Made by a program: the position numbers and the translations under genes. This document shows positions 28,453 to 37,217 of a DNA stretch of 64,000 nucleotides, piece after piece (the stretch's first letter is position 1; each line of letters begins with the position of its first letter). The notes beneath the pieces were generated by a model, which saw nothing but the letters and a program-made list of their open reading frames with translations, did not search any database and had not been told where the DNA came from. Origin of the DNA: Planctomycetia bacterium (GTDB lineage: Bacteria > Planctomycetota > Phycisphaerae > UBA1845 > UTPLA1); the NCBI GenBank assembly GCA_015075745.1, contig JABTTW010000001.1, positions 558,001-622,000 on the forward strand. Direction: 5' to 3'.

Positions 28453-29887
28453 CATTCTTCAGGTCAGCACGGCCGACGTTCTTGGCGGCGCGGAGGCGAT
28501 TGCGCGGAATCTTCACGTCGCTTATCGCCGTCTGGGCCACGACAGTCACATGGCCGTGGGTCGCAAACGCTCCGACGACCCAGACGTTCATCGAATCACG
28601 CATCACAAGGGCGAAGCCACGAGTCTCCGTCGGCGGATTGCATGGGGACTGCACGCCGCAATGCAACCTCACTTCCACAAGATTCCCGGAGCCCGATTGA
28701 TGGCCCCTGTCCTGCAGTCGCTCGCCGAGCCGTCCGGCTGGCTGGGGCGCCGTCGCGGCATCGAGGACTTCAACTTTCCCGGTTCACTTCAATTGCTCGA
28801 TCTGCCGCCTCGTACGCCGAAAGTCGTTCATTGCCATAATCTGCACGCCAACTATTTCGACCTTCGAGCGCTGCCGGGGTTGAGTCGCCGAGTACTGGTC
28901 ATCCTTACACTTCACGACGCATGGCTGCTTGCCGGCCACTGCGCTCACTCTTTCGATTGCGATCGCTGGCGAACCGGCTGTGGACAATGCCCCGACTTGT
29001 CCATTTACCCTGCGGTTCGGCGCGACGCCACCGCCGAGAATTGGCGGCGAAAGGCCGAGGTGTTTGCTCAGTGCAGAGTTTGCGTCACCGCGCCCTGCGA
29101 TTGGCTCCTTCAAAGAGCGAAGCAGTCCATGCTTGCCCCGGCCATTGCCGATGCGCGAGTCATTCCTAACGGCGTTGATACCTCCATCTTTCACCCCGGC
29201 GATATGCAGGCGGCTCGCCGGGCCCTGGGTCTACCGATGGACGCCGCCATTCTGCTCTTTGTCGCACAGTCTCCCGGGCAGAATCCCTTCAAGGACTTTG
29301 CGACGATTCGTCGCGCCATCGGCCAACTCGCTACCCAACCGCTTGAGCGACCGCTGCTCTTTCTCGCACTCGGCGGAAGCGGTCGGCCCGAACGAATAAA
29401 TGGCGCGGAGATTCGCTATATCCCTGCACAAGCCGATGCCATGACGGTCGCCGATTACTACCGCGCCGCGGATCTTTACCTTCATTCCGCCAGGGCGGAC
29501 ACGTTTCCCAATACGATCCTTGAGGCCCTTGCCTGTGGCCGCCCTGTCGTCGCAACGGCTGTCGGTGGTATTCCGGAGCAGATTATCTCGCTTGTGCCAT
29601 GCGGCTCGGCGACCACGGGCGAAGCCATCGACGATGCCACTGGTGTGCTTGTCGCCGCAGGAGATGCGGACGGTCTGGCACACTTCTCGGCGACGATCCT
29701 CGGCAATAGGCAACTCGCGATTCGCCTCGCCGGCAGCGCCGCAAAAGACGCGTCCTCGCGATTTTCCCTCGATCGCCAAGTCGAAGCGTTTCTCGCGCTC
29801 TATCGAGAACTCCTCGATCCGCCCCCGAGCCGTCGGCCGTCCTCGCCCATGCCTCGCGCCGAACTGATTCCCGCGCATACCAGATAA
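28436..29887 (+). CDS. Glycosyltransferase family 4 (GT-B)
   Basis: 483 residues. ILQVSTADVLGGAEAIARNL is the acceptor-domain start; the donor domain has ARVIPNGVDTSIFHPGD, the acidic ADTFPNTILEALACGRPVV (E-x7-E region) and AVGGIPEQI. A cysteine-containing segment (HCAHSFDCDRWRTGCGQCPD) typical of one GT4 subfamily is present. Last gene of the glycan operon, whose six genes overlap or lie close together. It faces a convergent membrane-protein gene 12 bp away. Confidence 0.88.
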   Translation: MPRELSILQVSTADVLGGAEAIARNLHVAYRRLGHDSHMAVGRKRSDDPDVHRITHHKGEATSLRRRIAWGLHAAMQPHFHKIPGARLMAPVLQSLAEPSGWLGRRRGIEDFNFPGSLQLLDLPPRTPKVVHCHNLHANYFDLRALPGLSRRVLVILTLHDAWLLAGHCAHSFDCDRWRTGCGQCPDLSIYPAVRRDATAENWRRKAEVFAQCRVCVTAPCDWLLQRAKQSMLAPAIADARVIPNGVDTSIFHPGDMQAARRALGLPMDAAILLFVAQSPGQNPFKDFATIRRAIGQLATQPLERPLLFLALGGSGRPERINGAEIRYIPAQADAMTVADYYRAADLYLHSARADTFPNTILEALACGRPVVATAVGGIPEQIISLVPCGSATTGEAIDDATGVLVAAGDADGLAHFSATILGNRQLAIRLAGSAAKDASSRFSLDRQVEAFLALYRELLDPPPSRRPSSPMPRAELIPAHTR

Positions 29888-29899
29888 ATATTTTTGTAT

Positions 29900-30883
29900 C
29901 TACTTCGCCAGCAATTCCAATCCGAACCTGAGCAGAATCGTGTAAGCGAACAATCCCGCAACCAGCGACGACATGACACCCACGAAGGCCGCCCGCGGAA
30001 GCTTCAGGTATCGCCGCAGCGCCGTCGTCAGCAGCACCGCGTACGCCACGAACAAGAGACTCACGCCACCAGACAAGACCATCCACTGCCAAGGCGGCGC
30101 TCGATCGAAGAGTACTTCGCTGGGAACTAGCGGCACCTGCCCCACAAACATGCCCCGCGGCAGCAACACCACAAACGCCATGAGCACCAGCGAAGCACAC
30201 GCAACGAGCGGCGGCGCGACATATACCACGACGCGCAAGAGCTGGATGCTCCGCACTCGGCAACGCCCCAGCGTCTGCTGCATGACAAACAGAACGATTC
30301 CCGCGCCACCAATTCCAAATAGAAAGCCAAGCAGCATCAACAGGTATCGCGGATCGCCCAGAGTCGGCCATGTCCCGAACATCCACAGTTGGTGGAGCTC
30401 GGGATGATTCCACGTCCAGGGTCGCCATCCGCCCCTGGTTTGTGGTGTAAGCAGAAAAGTCACATAAACGATGGCACACGCCAATACGTGCGTCAACGCA
30501 AGGATGGCCAGCACCGACGTTACAAGAAAAACCAACAGCGGCCCGGGACGCACGGCGTCATAGAGCGTCACACGCCGCCAGATCGTACCGGGGGAAAACG
30601 TCCACCCCAGCGTCTTGAGCCATGAGAATGCCGGACGGCGCCGCCATGCGTGTTCGATAAGAAGCGTTGCGTGATCAACGTGTCGGCGAATCAGCGGCCG
30701 CCAGTCGAACTCCAGCCCGCATTCCGGACAGCGCGGACCGGGCAACTGACGCAGGTTGTAGGCGCACCGTGGACAGTACAGGTCGAAATCAATCGCATCC
30801 CAATTGGGTTGATCGCCGACGAAGAGCTCTTCGAGTCGGTCCAGCGTGACGGACGGTCCACGGACGTCGGACTCGACAGACAT
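29900..30883 (-). CDS. Membrane protein with N-terminal zinc ribbon
   Basis: 327 residues. A two-cysteine-pair ribbon, CPRCAYNLRQLPGPRCPECG (about residues 36-55), is followed by about six membrane helices between residues 105 and 325. This ribbon-plus-membrane arrangement is frequent in planctomycetes. Function unknown. It heads away from the glycan operon and lies just downstream of the TlpA-like gene, 19 bp away. Confidence 0.7.
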   Translation of the reverse strand: MSVESDVRGPSVTLDRLEELFVGDQPNWDAIDFDLYCPRCAYNLRQLPGPRCPECGLEFDWRPLIRRHVDHATLLIEHAWRRRPAFSWLKTLGWTFSPGTIWRRVTLYDAVRPGPLLVFLVTSVLAILALTHVLACAIVYVTFLLTPQTRGGWRPWTWNHPELHQLWMFGTWPTLGDPRYLLMLLGFLFGIGGAGIVLFVMQQTLGRCRVRSIQLLRVVVYVAPPLVACASLVLMAFVVLLPRGMFVGQVPLVPSEVLFDRAPPWQWMVLSGGVSLLFVAYAVLLTTALRRYLKLPRAAFVGVMSSLVAGLFAYTILLRFGLELLAK

Positions 30884-30902
30884 GCAGCCTCAAATAAACC
30901 AG

Positions 30903-32045
30903 CTACGGAGTCGGGTCGTCGCCCGCGTCCGATCTCTCCCCCGCCAAGGTCGCTGTTGAGTCGGCGATGCCGACATCGCCGCGCAGCCAGCCGATCACGA
31001 GGTAGTCCGCGGGAAGCTTGCCTTGAAGATTAGCAGGCTCGTACTCGATCGACATGACGCTTTGCCCGGCGTTCTTGAGCATCCCGTTCGTGCGCGAGGG
31101 CTCGATCAGATCGTAATAGCCCTTGTCGCGCATCGATGCGGCCACGCGCGTGGCAAGATCGGTCCCCATCGGTCCCGCAGCGGCCCTACCCGGCAGCGTC
31201 GGAAACGCCGCGAGTGCGACCCTGGGATTGGACTCTCGCTGCAAGTGATCGGCGATCAGCGCGCCGGCTCGCTCCGCAAGTATATTGGGGTCTTTTGACG
31301 GGGCGATGACTTCGCCGAGCGACTCCGCCTTGCCCGCGGAAACATTGACCAGTTTCAATCGAAGCGCCAACTCGCCCTGCGTTACCGAATTGTGCTCACT
31401 GGCGGGCCCGCCGCGCACCAAAGCTCGCACCTGCTGCTCGATGGCCCCCAGCGGCGTACCCGCGAAGGCCGTTGCCGTGACCTTGCCGCCGCGGCTGATC
31501 ACGAATCGCGCCGGCACGTCAAAACTCCAGTCGGATGACAGCCATGCCCGCAATTCGGGCCGTGCGCTTCTTGAAATCACCACGCACGGATAATTCGCCC
31601 CCGCGCCGTGAAGAATTGGTACGGTTGTGGAGTTCCAGTTGTCGGGCGAGTCGAAATTACAGGCGATGACCTGGAATCCCTCATCCTTCAAATCGCTTTG
31701 CAACCGCGCCAGCATCGCCAGCTCGTCGCGCGTCTCGCGAGACCACGAGGCCCAGAAGTCCAGAAGCACCACGCGCTGTCGATATTTTGACACAAGGTCC
31801 TGCAGGCCCGCGGCATCCAGCGTCGGAGCCCGATCGGGATAGCGGTAGGCGAAAGACGATGACGTCCGTGGCGCCCCCGACGGGGCCTTGCCCTGGTAAT
31901 GCCAAGTATTATCTGTCGGATAGCCCTCTTGATTACAGCCCGGCTGAGCCAGCAACGCCACAGCGAGCGGGCCGACAAACAGGAACCCACGACTAAAGCG
32001 ATTTATGCGCCGTTTCGAAATGTTCTGGGCTTCCAGTGACATCAT
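30903..32045 (-). CDS. Lipoprotein with cysteine-less thioredoxin fold and CsgG/FlgO-like C-terminal domain
   Basis: 380 residues, GGAGGT five bases before the start. Signal peptide with lipobox AQPGC near residue 37. Residues about 75-205 have a TlpA/thioredoxin fold (VVLLDFWASWSRETRDEL, then VPARFVISRGG with the cis-proline), but the CxxC site is replaced by S-R-E-T, so disulfide chemistry is not expected. Residues about 255-365 resemble the FlgO/CsgG fold (DLATRVAASMRDKGYYDLIEP, ADYLVIGWLRGDV). A structural or binding role at the envelope is more likely than a redox one. Confidence 0.7.
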   Translation of the reverse strand: MMSLEAQNISKRRINRFSRGFLFVGPLAVALLAQPGCNQEGYPTDNTWHYQGKAPSGAPRTSSSFAYRYPDRAPTLDAAGLQDLVSKYRQRVVLLDFWASWSRETRDELAMLARLQSDLKDEGFQVIACNFDSPDNWNSTTVPILHGAGANYPCVVISRSARPELRAWLSSDWSFDVPARFVISRGGKVTATAFAGTPLGAIEQQVRALVRGGPASEHNSVTQGELALRLKLVNVSAGKAESLGEVIAPSKDPNILAERAGALIADHLQRESNPRVALAAFPTLPGRAAAGPMGTDLATRVAASMRDKGYYDLIEPSRTNGMLKNAGQSVMSIEYEPANLQGKLPADYLVIGWLRGDVGIADSTATLAGERSDAGDDPTP

Positions 32046-32150
32046 CCATGACCTCCCGGTAACCTTTATGAGGGGACACCACCGCCCGCAAGCGACCGTT
32101 TAACTTCGAGCCCCCGCAATATGCGGCGCGGCATCCAGCCGCAGCCCTCA

Positions 32151-33224
32151 TTATATATCGGACGCTGGCGATCCTGCCCGTTGTGAGATGGGAATCTGGT
32201 CGGATTCCCCGTCATCCTCCCCGTCGGCGCGCTTGGCCAAAACGACCATGCGGTCGCGTACCTCTTGCGCCATGCGTGAGTTAGGGAATTCGTCCACGAT
32301 CTGCTTGCCCACGTCCAGGGCCTCGGCCCAATTATGCTCCGTGACGGCAAAGGAGAATTGCAGCCCCAGATTGTGAAGCTTCGTTCGGAAAACGCCCCGC
32401 GCTGACTCTTCCAGGGCCGCCGCCTCATTCCGGGTCAGATATTGATCCAATTCCCTGAGAATGGCGATTCCGCGATCCACGTCGTTCCTGCGAACCGCGT
32501 CGTCCCACTCCTTCAACAATCGCCGCTTTTGCTCCCCGCGGCGAAACTGAAACAGCTTCGGCAAGGCCGCGACCTCTCCGTTGTTGGGATGCTGTGCCAA
32601 GAGCCGATCCATCAGCCGACGGGCAGGATCCCATTCCTGGGCCTCAAGATGAGCCTGAACCTGTTCGGCCGCCTCGTGAACCTGCTGGCTGTTGAGCTGC
32701 TGCCGGGACCGGTCCACCTCCTGACGAAGTCGCGCCGCCTCGTTCTTATATCCGTGACGCTCCTCCAACTGCTCTACCAGGGCATAGGCAGCCTCGATAT
32801 CGCCCCGGATGATCTCCTCATTAATCGCCAGCCGCAGGGCCGTTCGCTCCCGATCACGATGCATCAGGCCCCGAACTGCGTCGGAAAGCTGAACGTTGTC
32901 CGCGATCACGCCCAGGTGTTGCATGCCCGTCGGTACGGTGTCATGGATATCCCGAAGCGTGTTGTAAACTCTGAAGCTGGTCGCCTCGATCTTCAGGGCC
33001 AAGTCCGTGAGCCCGCGCAAGAAGAGGTAAACCGCCCCCATGAACAGACCCATGGACGCGACGCCGATGCCGACCAAAATCATCAGGTACCGACCGTCGA
33101 CCGTGTCCCCAAGCACCAGGTACGACGCGGTGATGATCAACCCCGCGACTCCCGACACTCCGAGTGCCCCCGCGAGCATCGAGGATCGTCGAATATTCTC
33201 AAATCGTTGCGGCGCTTCAGACAT
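32151..33224 (-). CDS. Membrane protein with long helical/TPR-like soluble part
   Basis: 357 residues from ATG 33224, chosen for GGGGAG four bases before it and because the upstream 24 codons look non-coding. Two membrane helices at about residues 16-37 and 46-69, then an almost wholly helical, charged region with tetratricopeptide-like units (GDIEAAYALVEQLEERHG, EWDPARRLMDRLLAQHPNN, NWAEALDVGKQIVDEFPNS). Function unknown; such proteins often act as scaffolds. Confidence 0.65.
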   Translation of the reverse strand: MSEAPQRFENIRRSSMLAGALGVSGVAGLIITASYLVLGDTVDGRYLMILVGIGVASMGLFMGAVYLFLRGLTDLALKIEATSFRVYNTLRDIHDTVPTGMQHLGVIADNVQLSDAVRGLMHRDRERTALRLAINEEIIRGDIEAAYALVEQLEERHGYKNEAARLRQEVDRSRQQLNSQQVHEAAEQVQAHLEAQEWDPARRLMDRLLAQHPNNGEVAALPKLFQFRRGEQKRRLLKEWDDAVRRNDVDRGIAILRELDQYLTRNEAAALEESARGVFRTKLHNLGLQFSFAVTEHNWAEALDVGKQIVDEFPNSRMAQEVRDRMVVLAKRADGEDDGESDQIPISQRAGSPASDI

Positions 33225-33377
33225 GTTGCTCCCCGAAAAAATAAAACGGCGGCAAGCCGACCCGGCGAGCAGGGCCGCCCCGGCTGATGGGCTCATTTCA
33301 CTCTAGCTTCCCGCCACGTGTCTGTCAATCGAGGACTACACTAAGCGCCGCTCTCCTAGAAGGTTGTGGCGAATTTC

Positions 33378-33641
33378 TCATTCCTTGACCGTTGTCGCGG
33401 GGGCTGCCGTTACGACTTGGGATTCCCTGCGAATCCGCTCCCTTTCCGCCCGGGCTGCCTTTCGCCGCTCAGACTCGAATTCGGCCTCACGCCGGGTTAC
33501 CTCATGAGCCCTCGCATCGGCCAGCAGGCGCAGGAACACGAACCCTCCAATCAAGAGGAAGCCTGCCGTCACGATGCCCTGCCAATCCTGCGTCAATATT
33601 CTGTTCCTGCTCGTACGCCGCTCGCGGCACGACTCGTCCAT
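33378..33641 (-). CDS. Small membrane protein, function unknown
   Basis: 87 residues. One membrane helix at about 23-41 (IVTAGFLLIGGFVFLRLL), then a very charged Glu/Arg helix. It begins 10 bp after the stop of the small lipoprotein gene, suggesting co-expression. The ribosome-binding site is weak. Confidence 0.5.
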   Translation of the reverse strand: MDESCRERRTSRNRILTQDWQGIVTAGFLLIGGFVFLRLLADARAHEVTRREAEFESERRKAARAERERIRRESQVVTAAPATTVKE

Positions 33642-33651
33642 CCGCCGACGC

Positions 33652-34014
33652 CTACCGCATGTATTCCCCGCCGAAGGTCGACACGTTTGAAGGCGTCAGC
33701 ATGATGACGTGCTGTGAGAGGAAGTCGCTTTCCTCCATCATCATTGTTTCGTAGCCGGGCTTGCTCAGGCGGACGCGCTTTCCGGGCTGAATCTTGGCCT
33801 TGAAGATGTTCCAGGCCCCCTTGCCGTCCGTCCGACCGATGACTTTCCAATCGCCGCCGTCCTGCTGCTGCTCGATCGTTACTCCATTGACGGAGGCGGA
33901 TGTCTCTCGATTATTGATCTGACCAAAGTGCGAAAACTCCACGCACCCCGGTGAGAGAAGGAATGCCGATGCTACAACAGTCGATGCCAACAGTTTCGGA
34001 ATTCGGCGATTCAA
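33652..34014 (-). CDS. Small lipoprotein
   Basis: 120 residues from a TTG start. Signal peptide with lipobox LSPGC near residue 24. The rest is predicted beta-rich, with a PEGA-like flavour in KPGYETMMMEE and a segment VNGVTIEQQQDGGDWKVIG. Function unknown. It lies 22 bp after the ThiF-type gene. Confidence 0.6.
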   Translation of the reverse strand: MNRRIPKLLASTVVASAFLLSPGCVEFSHFGQINNRETSASVNGVTIEQQQDGGDWKVIGRTDGKGAWNIFKAKIQPGKRVRLSKPGYETMMMEESDFLSQHVIMLTPSNVSTFGGEYMR

Positions 34015-34036
34015 TTCGTCACTTCGCTTTCTGTTC

Positions 34037-35095
34037 TCAACTACCCACGTACCGCGAGTAGATCGATCGGGCCTCGTCCGGCTCGGTCGTGCCCTTGATG
34101 ATTGCGCGGCCGTCTCGAAAGAGGGTGATCTGGTACTCTTCCACGTCGAATCGAAGTAAGTATCGGTTCAATTGAGGCGGCCCCTTCGCCACCGGCGCAA
34201 TTCTCGCCGCAACGCCCGGTAAGTCGACCTCTGATGCCGAGCCTGATGACACCTGCACCGCCGATCGCCCGCAGAGCGTCGCCGTGCGGCCAGAGCCGCG
34301 CTTTGTCAAATACTCGTATCGACCCTCCCGGCAACAGACACAAGCGTTTGTTTCATGCGTCCCCGCCATGTCGAAGTCGTTGAACTGACCTGTCCACGCA
34401 TCGATCTGCACCAGCCGCCGATTCAGCAGTTCCTTGTTACCCGTCAAGATCTTCATCGCCTCAATGCACTGCAGCGCAGTCACGATGTGAACGATCGGCG
34501 CCAACACCCCCGCCGTGTCGCATGTGGGGTTCATCCCCGGCGGCGGCGGTTCACCCCAGATGCACCTCAGGCACGGCGTCTCATGCGGTACGATCGGCAT
34601 TACCATCCCGGTCGCGCCGACGCATGCCCCATAGATCCACGGCGTGCCGGATTTTACCGCCGCGTCATTGATGAGGAAACGCGTCTCGAAATTGTCGGTG
34701 CCGTCGAGAATCAGGTCTGACTTGGCGCAGTAGTCTTCGATGTTTGCGGCGTGAACGTCGGCGACGATCGGCTCGACGATTACACCAGAGTTAATGCGTG
34801 ATAACTTCTCCGCCGCGGCGACCGCTTTGGGCATTCCCTCGGCGACGTCCCGCTCGTCAAACAAGACCTGGCGCTGAAGGTTGTTCAGCTCCACGTAGTC
34901 GCGATCGACAATTCGCAGGAAACCAACCCCCGCTCGGACCAGTGTATCCGCGATGACGGTCCCGAGGGCCCCGCAGCCAATCAGCGCAACCCGACTCTCC
35001 AACAGGCGTCGCTGCCCTGCCTCGCCGACCCCGGCGAATAAAATCTGCCTGCTGTACCGCGCAAGCTGCTCGTCATCATTTCTTTTGAGTCCCAA
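34037..35095 (-). CDS. ThiF/MoeB/HesA-family adenylyltransferase (E1-like)
   Basis: 352 residues, TTG start. RYSRQILFAGVGEAGQRRL opens the family; the ATP site is VALIGCGALGTVIADTLVRAG, with VDRDYVELNNLQRQ and DGTDNFETRFLIN (Asp for magnesium). Zinc cysteine pairs are CLRC and CVCC. These enzymes adenylate the C-terminal glycine of a small ubiquitin-like carrier (ThiS, MoaD, MEC-type) for sulfur transfer. A C-terminal extension of about 80 residues is not identified. No carrier-protein gene is nearby, so the pathway (molybdopterin, thiamine, other) is not decided. Confidence 0.88.
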   Translation of the reverse strand: MGLKRNDDEQLARYSRQILFAGVGEAGQRRLLESRVALIGCGALGTVIADTLVRAGVGFLRIVDRDYVELNNLQRQVLFDERDVAEGMPKAVAAAEKLSRINSGVIVEPIVADVHAANIEDYCAKSDLILDGTDNFETRFLINDAAVKSGTPWIYGACVGATGMVMPIVPHETPCLRCIWGEPPPPGMNPTCDTAGVLAPIVHIVTALQCIEAMKILTGNKELLNRRLVQIDAWTGQFNDFDMAGTHETNACVCCREGRYEYLTKRGSGRTATLCGRSAVQVSSGSASEVDLPGVAARIAPVAKGPPQLNRYLLRFDVEEYQITLFRDGRAIIKGTTEPDEARSIYSRYVGS

Positions 35096-35216
35096 ATCCA
35101 GAATCTCCGCTCAACCCGTCGCATGGTCTGCGCCCCGGCCTACAGGGGAAGCCAACGCTCAAATCTTCCCGCAATTCCCTCCAAAGCAACACGCTGCATC
35201 GGGAACAACCTATCAA

Positions 35217-35777
35217 TCACTCAAACGATGCCGTCGGTGGCTCGTCCTTCTCTTTCGACAATGCAGCCAGGTACCCTTCCGGCGGGGGCTCAACATCCGC
35301 ACCAGTCAAACTCGCCGGCCGAATGCTCGCCGGATGTGGCGGCTGCGACTCCACGCTGCGGGCCCGCGCCACCGGCGGCGCGGCGGCCGGCCTGACCGAC
35401 CGATACTCCGACAATGATCGCCGAGCGCCGGAAACAAAAAAGCCGCCGAAGATGAGGATCAGTAAGTCCTGCATGTCCAAGCCGCCGCCCGATGCAATCC
35501 AGATGATGGCGCAGCCGACCATGACAAGCCCGCAAATGCCGCTGACCACCGCATCGGTCAGCAATCCGACGCCCCTACCCGTCAAACAGATTACCGCGGA
35601 AATCGCCATGGCGATCCCGCCGAACTTCAGCATTCCATTGAAGAGGGCAATCGCCGCGGCGTACAAATTGCCCGCGGACCCCAGCGGGCTGAATCCGCCC
35701 ATGCCCCAGCCATAACCGAGCATGAGCAGCGCCCCGATCGCCGCATGTATTCCCGTGGCTCGTGCTCGCTCGTCCAT
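35217..35777 (-). CDS. Four-helix membrane protein, function unknown
   Basis: 186 residues, good GGAG ribosome-binding site five bases upstream. Four membrane helices between about residues 10 and 115, followed by a disordered proline/alanine-rich cytoplasmic tail. No family recognised. Confidence 0.6.
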   Translation of the reverse strand: MDERARATGIHAAIGALLMLGYGWGMGGFSPLGSAGNLYAAAIALFNGMLKFGGIAMAISAVICLTGRGVGLLTDAVVSGICGLVMVGCAIIWIASGGGLDMQDLLILIFGGFFVSGARRSLSEYRSVRPAAAPPVARARSVESQPPHPASIRPASLTGADVEPPPEGYLAALSKEKDEPPTASFE

Positions 35778-35880
35778 TGTCGCTCCTCAAGAGGAGATAC
35801 GTCACATGCCCCCGCACCCCTCAGCGCTCAGTCGATTTGACGATTCGACCATCCACGATGATGAAGCGCGTTGGTGTGGC

Positions 35881-37113
35881 TTAGGCCGTTGCCGGACCAC
35901 GCCCCAGCGCCACCGTCGCCTCTTCCAGCCAATGCGTCGCCTGATGAATCTGGTCCTCGTTCGTCAGACGGGTCAGGCTCTCACGAAGATAGTTCTGCGC
36001 AGCCTCGTACTGCTCGAGATACTTGGCGTAGAGGATTCCCAGCACGAGTTTGACCTGCTCGACCTCCGCATCCGTCGGATAGTGCTTCAGGTAATTCTCA
36101 TAAGCTGCCGCCGCTACCGGATAACGCCCTACCTGCATCAGCTGATTCGCGACATCCATCATTTGTCGCCGCGGAAGGCACTGATCCGGATATTTCTCAA
36201 CCAGCGATACATATTCGTCCGCCGCCTTTTCGTAATCGTGCGCGTCGAGAAGTTCGCCGATCTCCGATCGCCGCCGCATCAGCGCTTCCTGCTCCGGCGT
36301 CAGCTTGACTTCCATCTCGGGCGCCCCGTCCGCTGAGATGGGCCGCGCCACGCGACCATAAACCGCCTCTGCCTTCTTGTTGGGATCGGCCATCATGGCG
36401 CGATACTGGTGACGCTGGTGATACCGTTTGGCCAGAGCAATAATGTCGTATTGATCGCGTGGTATTGCCCGAATCAGAAGCATGAACGAGCACCACACGA
36501 AGCCGAACAAGTAACCGGCGACATGCGCAGAGTAGGCGACGGAGACATAGTCGTGTCCGCCCGAAAGCCTCGGCGAAACGATGTTGTCCCACAGGATGAT
36601 CTTCACCACGATCAAGAGCATTGCCTGAATCTGAGCCGTCCCGATGAACCACACCAGCCAATAGACCACCGTGATGTGGCTGCGAGGAAACAAGACCAGG
36701 AAGGCCGTCGTCACCCCGGCGATGGACCCGCTCGCCCCCAAGCAGGGATCCGTATTTAACAACGCGAAGCCCAGTCCGGCGAATACGCCGCAGGCCAGAT
36801 AGAAGAAGAGATATGGTATGTTCCCCATCTTGCCATTGACGCTGTTGCCGAACACCCAGAGAAACAGCATGTTGCCCAGCAGGTGCAGGAAATCGCCATG
36901 GAGAAACTGATAAGTGAAGAACTGATATACGGAGAGATTCTGCGGATCCAGAACGCCGCGCCGTTTCCAATCAGCCAGCACCGATGCTCCGGGCGACGAG
37001 CCGAGCAAATCCAGCACGATGTATACCAGGACGTTTGCGACGATCAGCCCGAAATTGACCTGCGGAGCCCGCCGCAACGGCGTGTCAGTCCGGATGGGAA
37101 TAAAGAGGAATAT
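35881..37113 (-). CDS. Rhomboid-family intramembrane protease with C-terminal TPR region
   Basis: About 410 residues. Rhomboid core: FFTYQFLHGDFLHLLGNMLF (the HxxHLxxN region), catalytic serine in GASGSIAG, and catalytic histidine in YSAHVAGYLFG; the dyad is intact. After about residue 215 a soluble part has TPR-like helices. The first ordinary start is TTG at 37077, but the in-frame codons upstream encode FLFIPIRTDTP, which matches the conserved N-terminus of this rhomboid group (PIRTDxPxRRxPxVN). An ATA at 37113 has GGAG eight bases before it; I take that as the likely start. It cleaves membrane proteins within the bilayer. Confidence 0.85.
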   Translation of the reverse strand: MFLFIPIRTDTPLRRAPQVNFGLIVANVLVYIVLDLLGSSPGASVLADWKRRGVLDPQNLSVYQFFTYQFLHGDFLHLLGNMLFLWVFGNSVNGKMGNIPYLFFYLACGVFAGLGFALLNTDPCLGASGSIAGVTTAFLVLFPRSHITVVYWLVWFIGTAQIQAMLLIVVKIILWDNIVSPRLSGGHDYVSVAYSAHVAGYLFGFVWCSFMLLIRAIPRDQYDIIALAKRYHQRHQYRAMMADPNKKAEAVYGRVARPISADGAPEMEVKLTPEQEALMRRRSEIGELLDAHDYEKAADEYVSLVEKYPDQCLPRRQMMDVANQLMQVGRYPVAAAAYENYLKHYPTDAEVEQVKLVLGILYAKYLEQYEAAQNYLRESLTRLTNEDQIHQATHWLEEATVALGRGPATA

Positions 37114-37217
37114 GGCGCTTGCTCCAACCTGATTCGGGTCGCCGCCTGACCTGCGAATTCATGTCCGTCAGGCTGCAAATGGCGACCGATCAATTCCAGT
37201 GGAGCATTCTAGCGACA

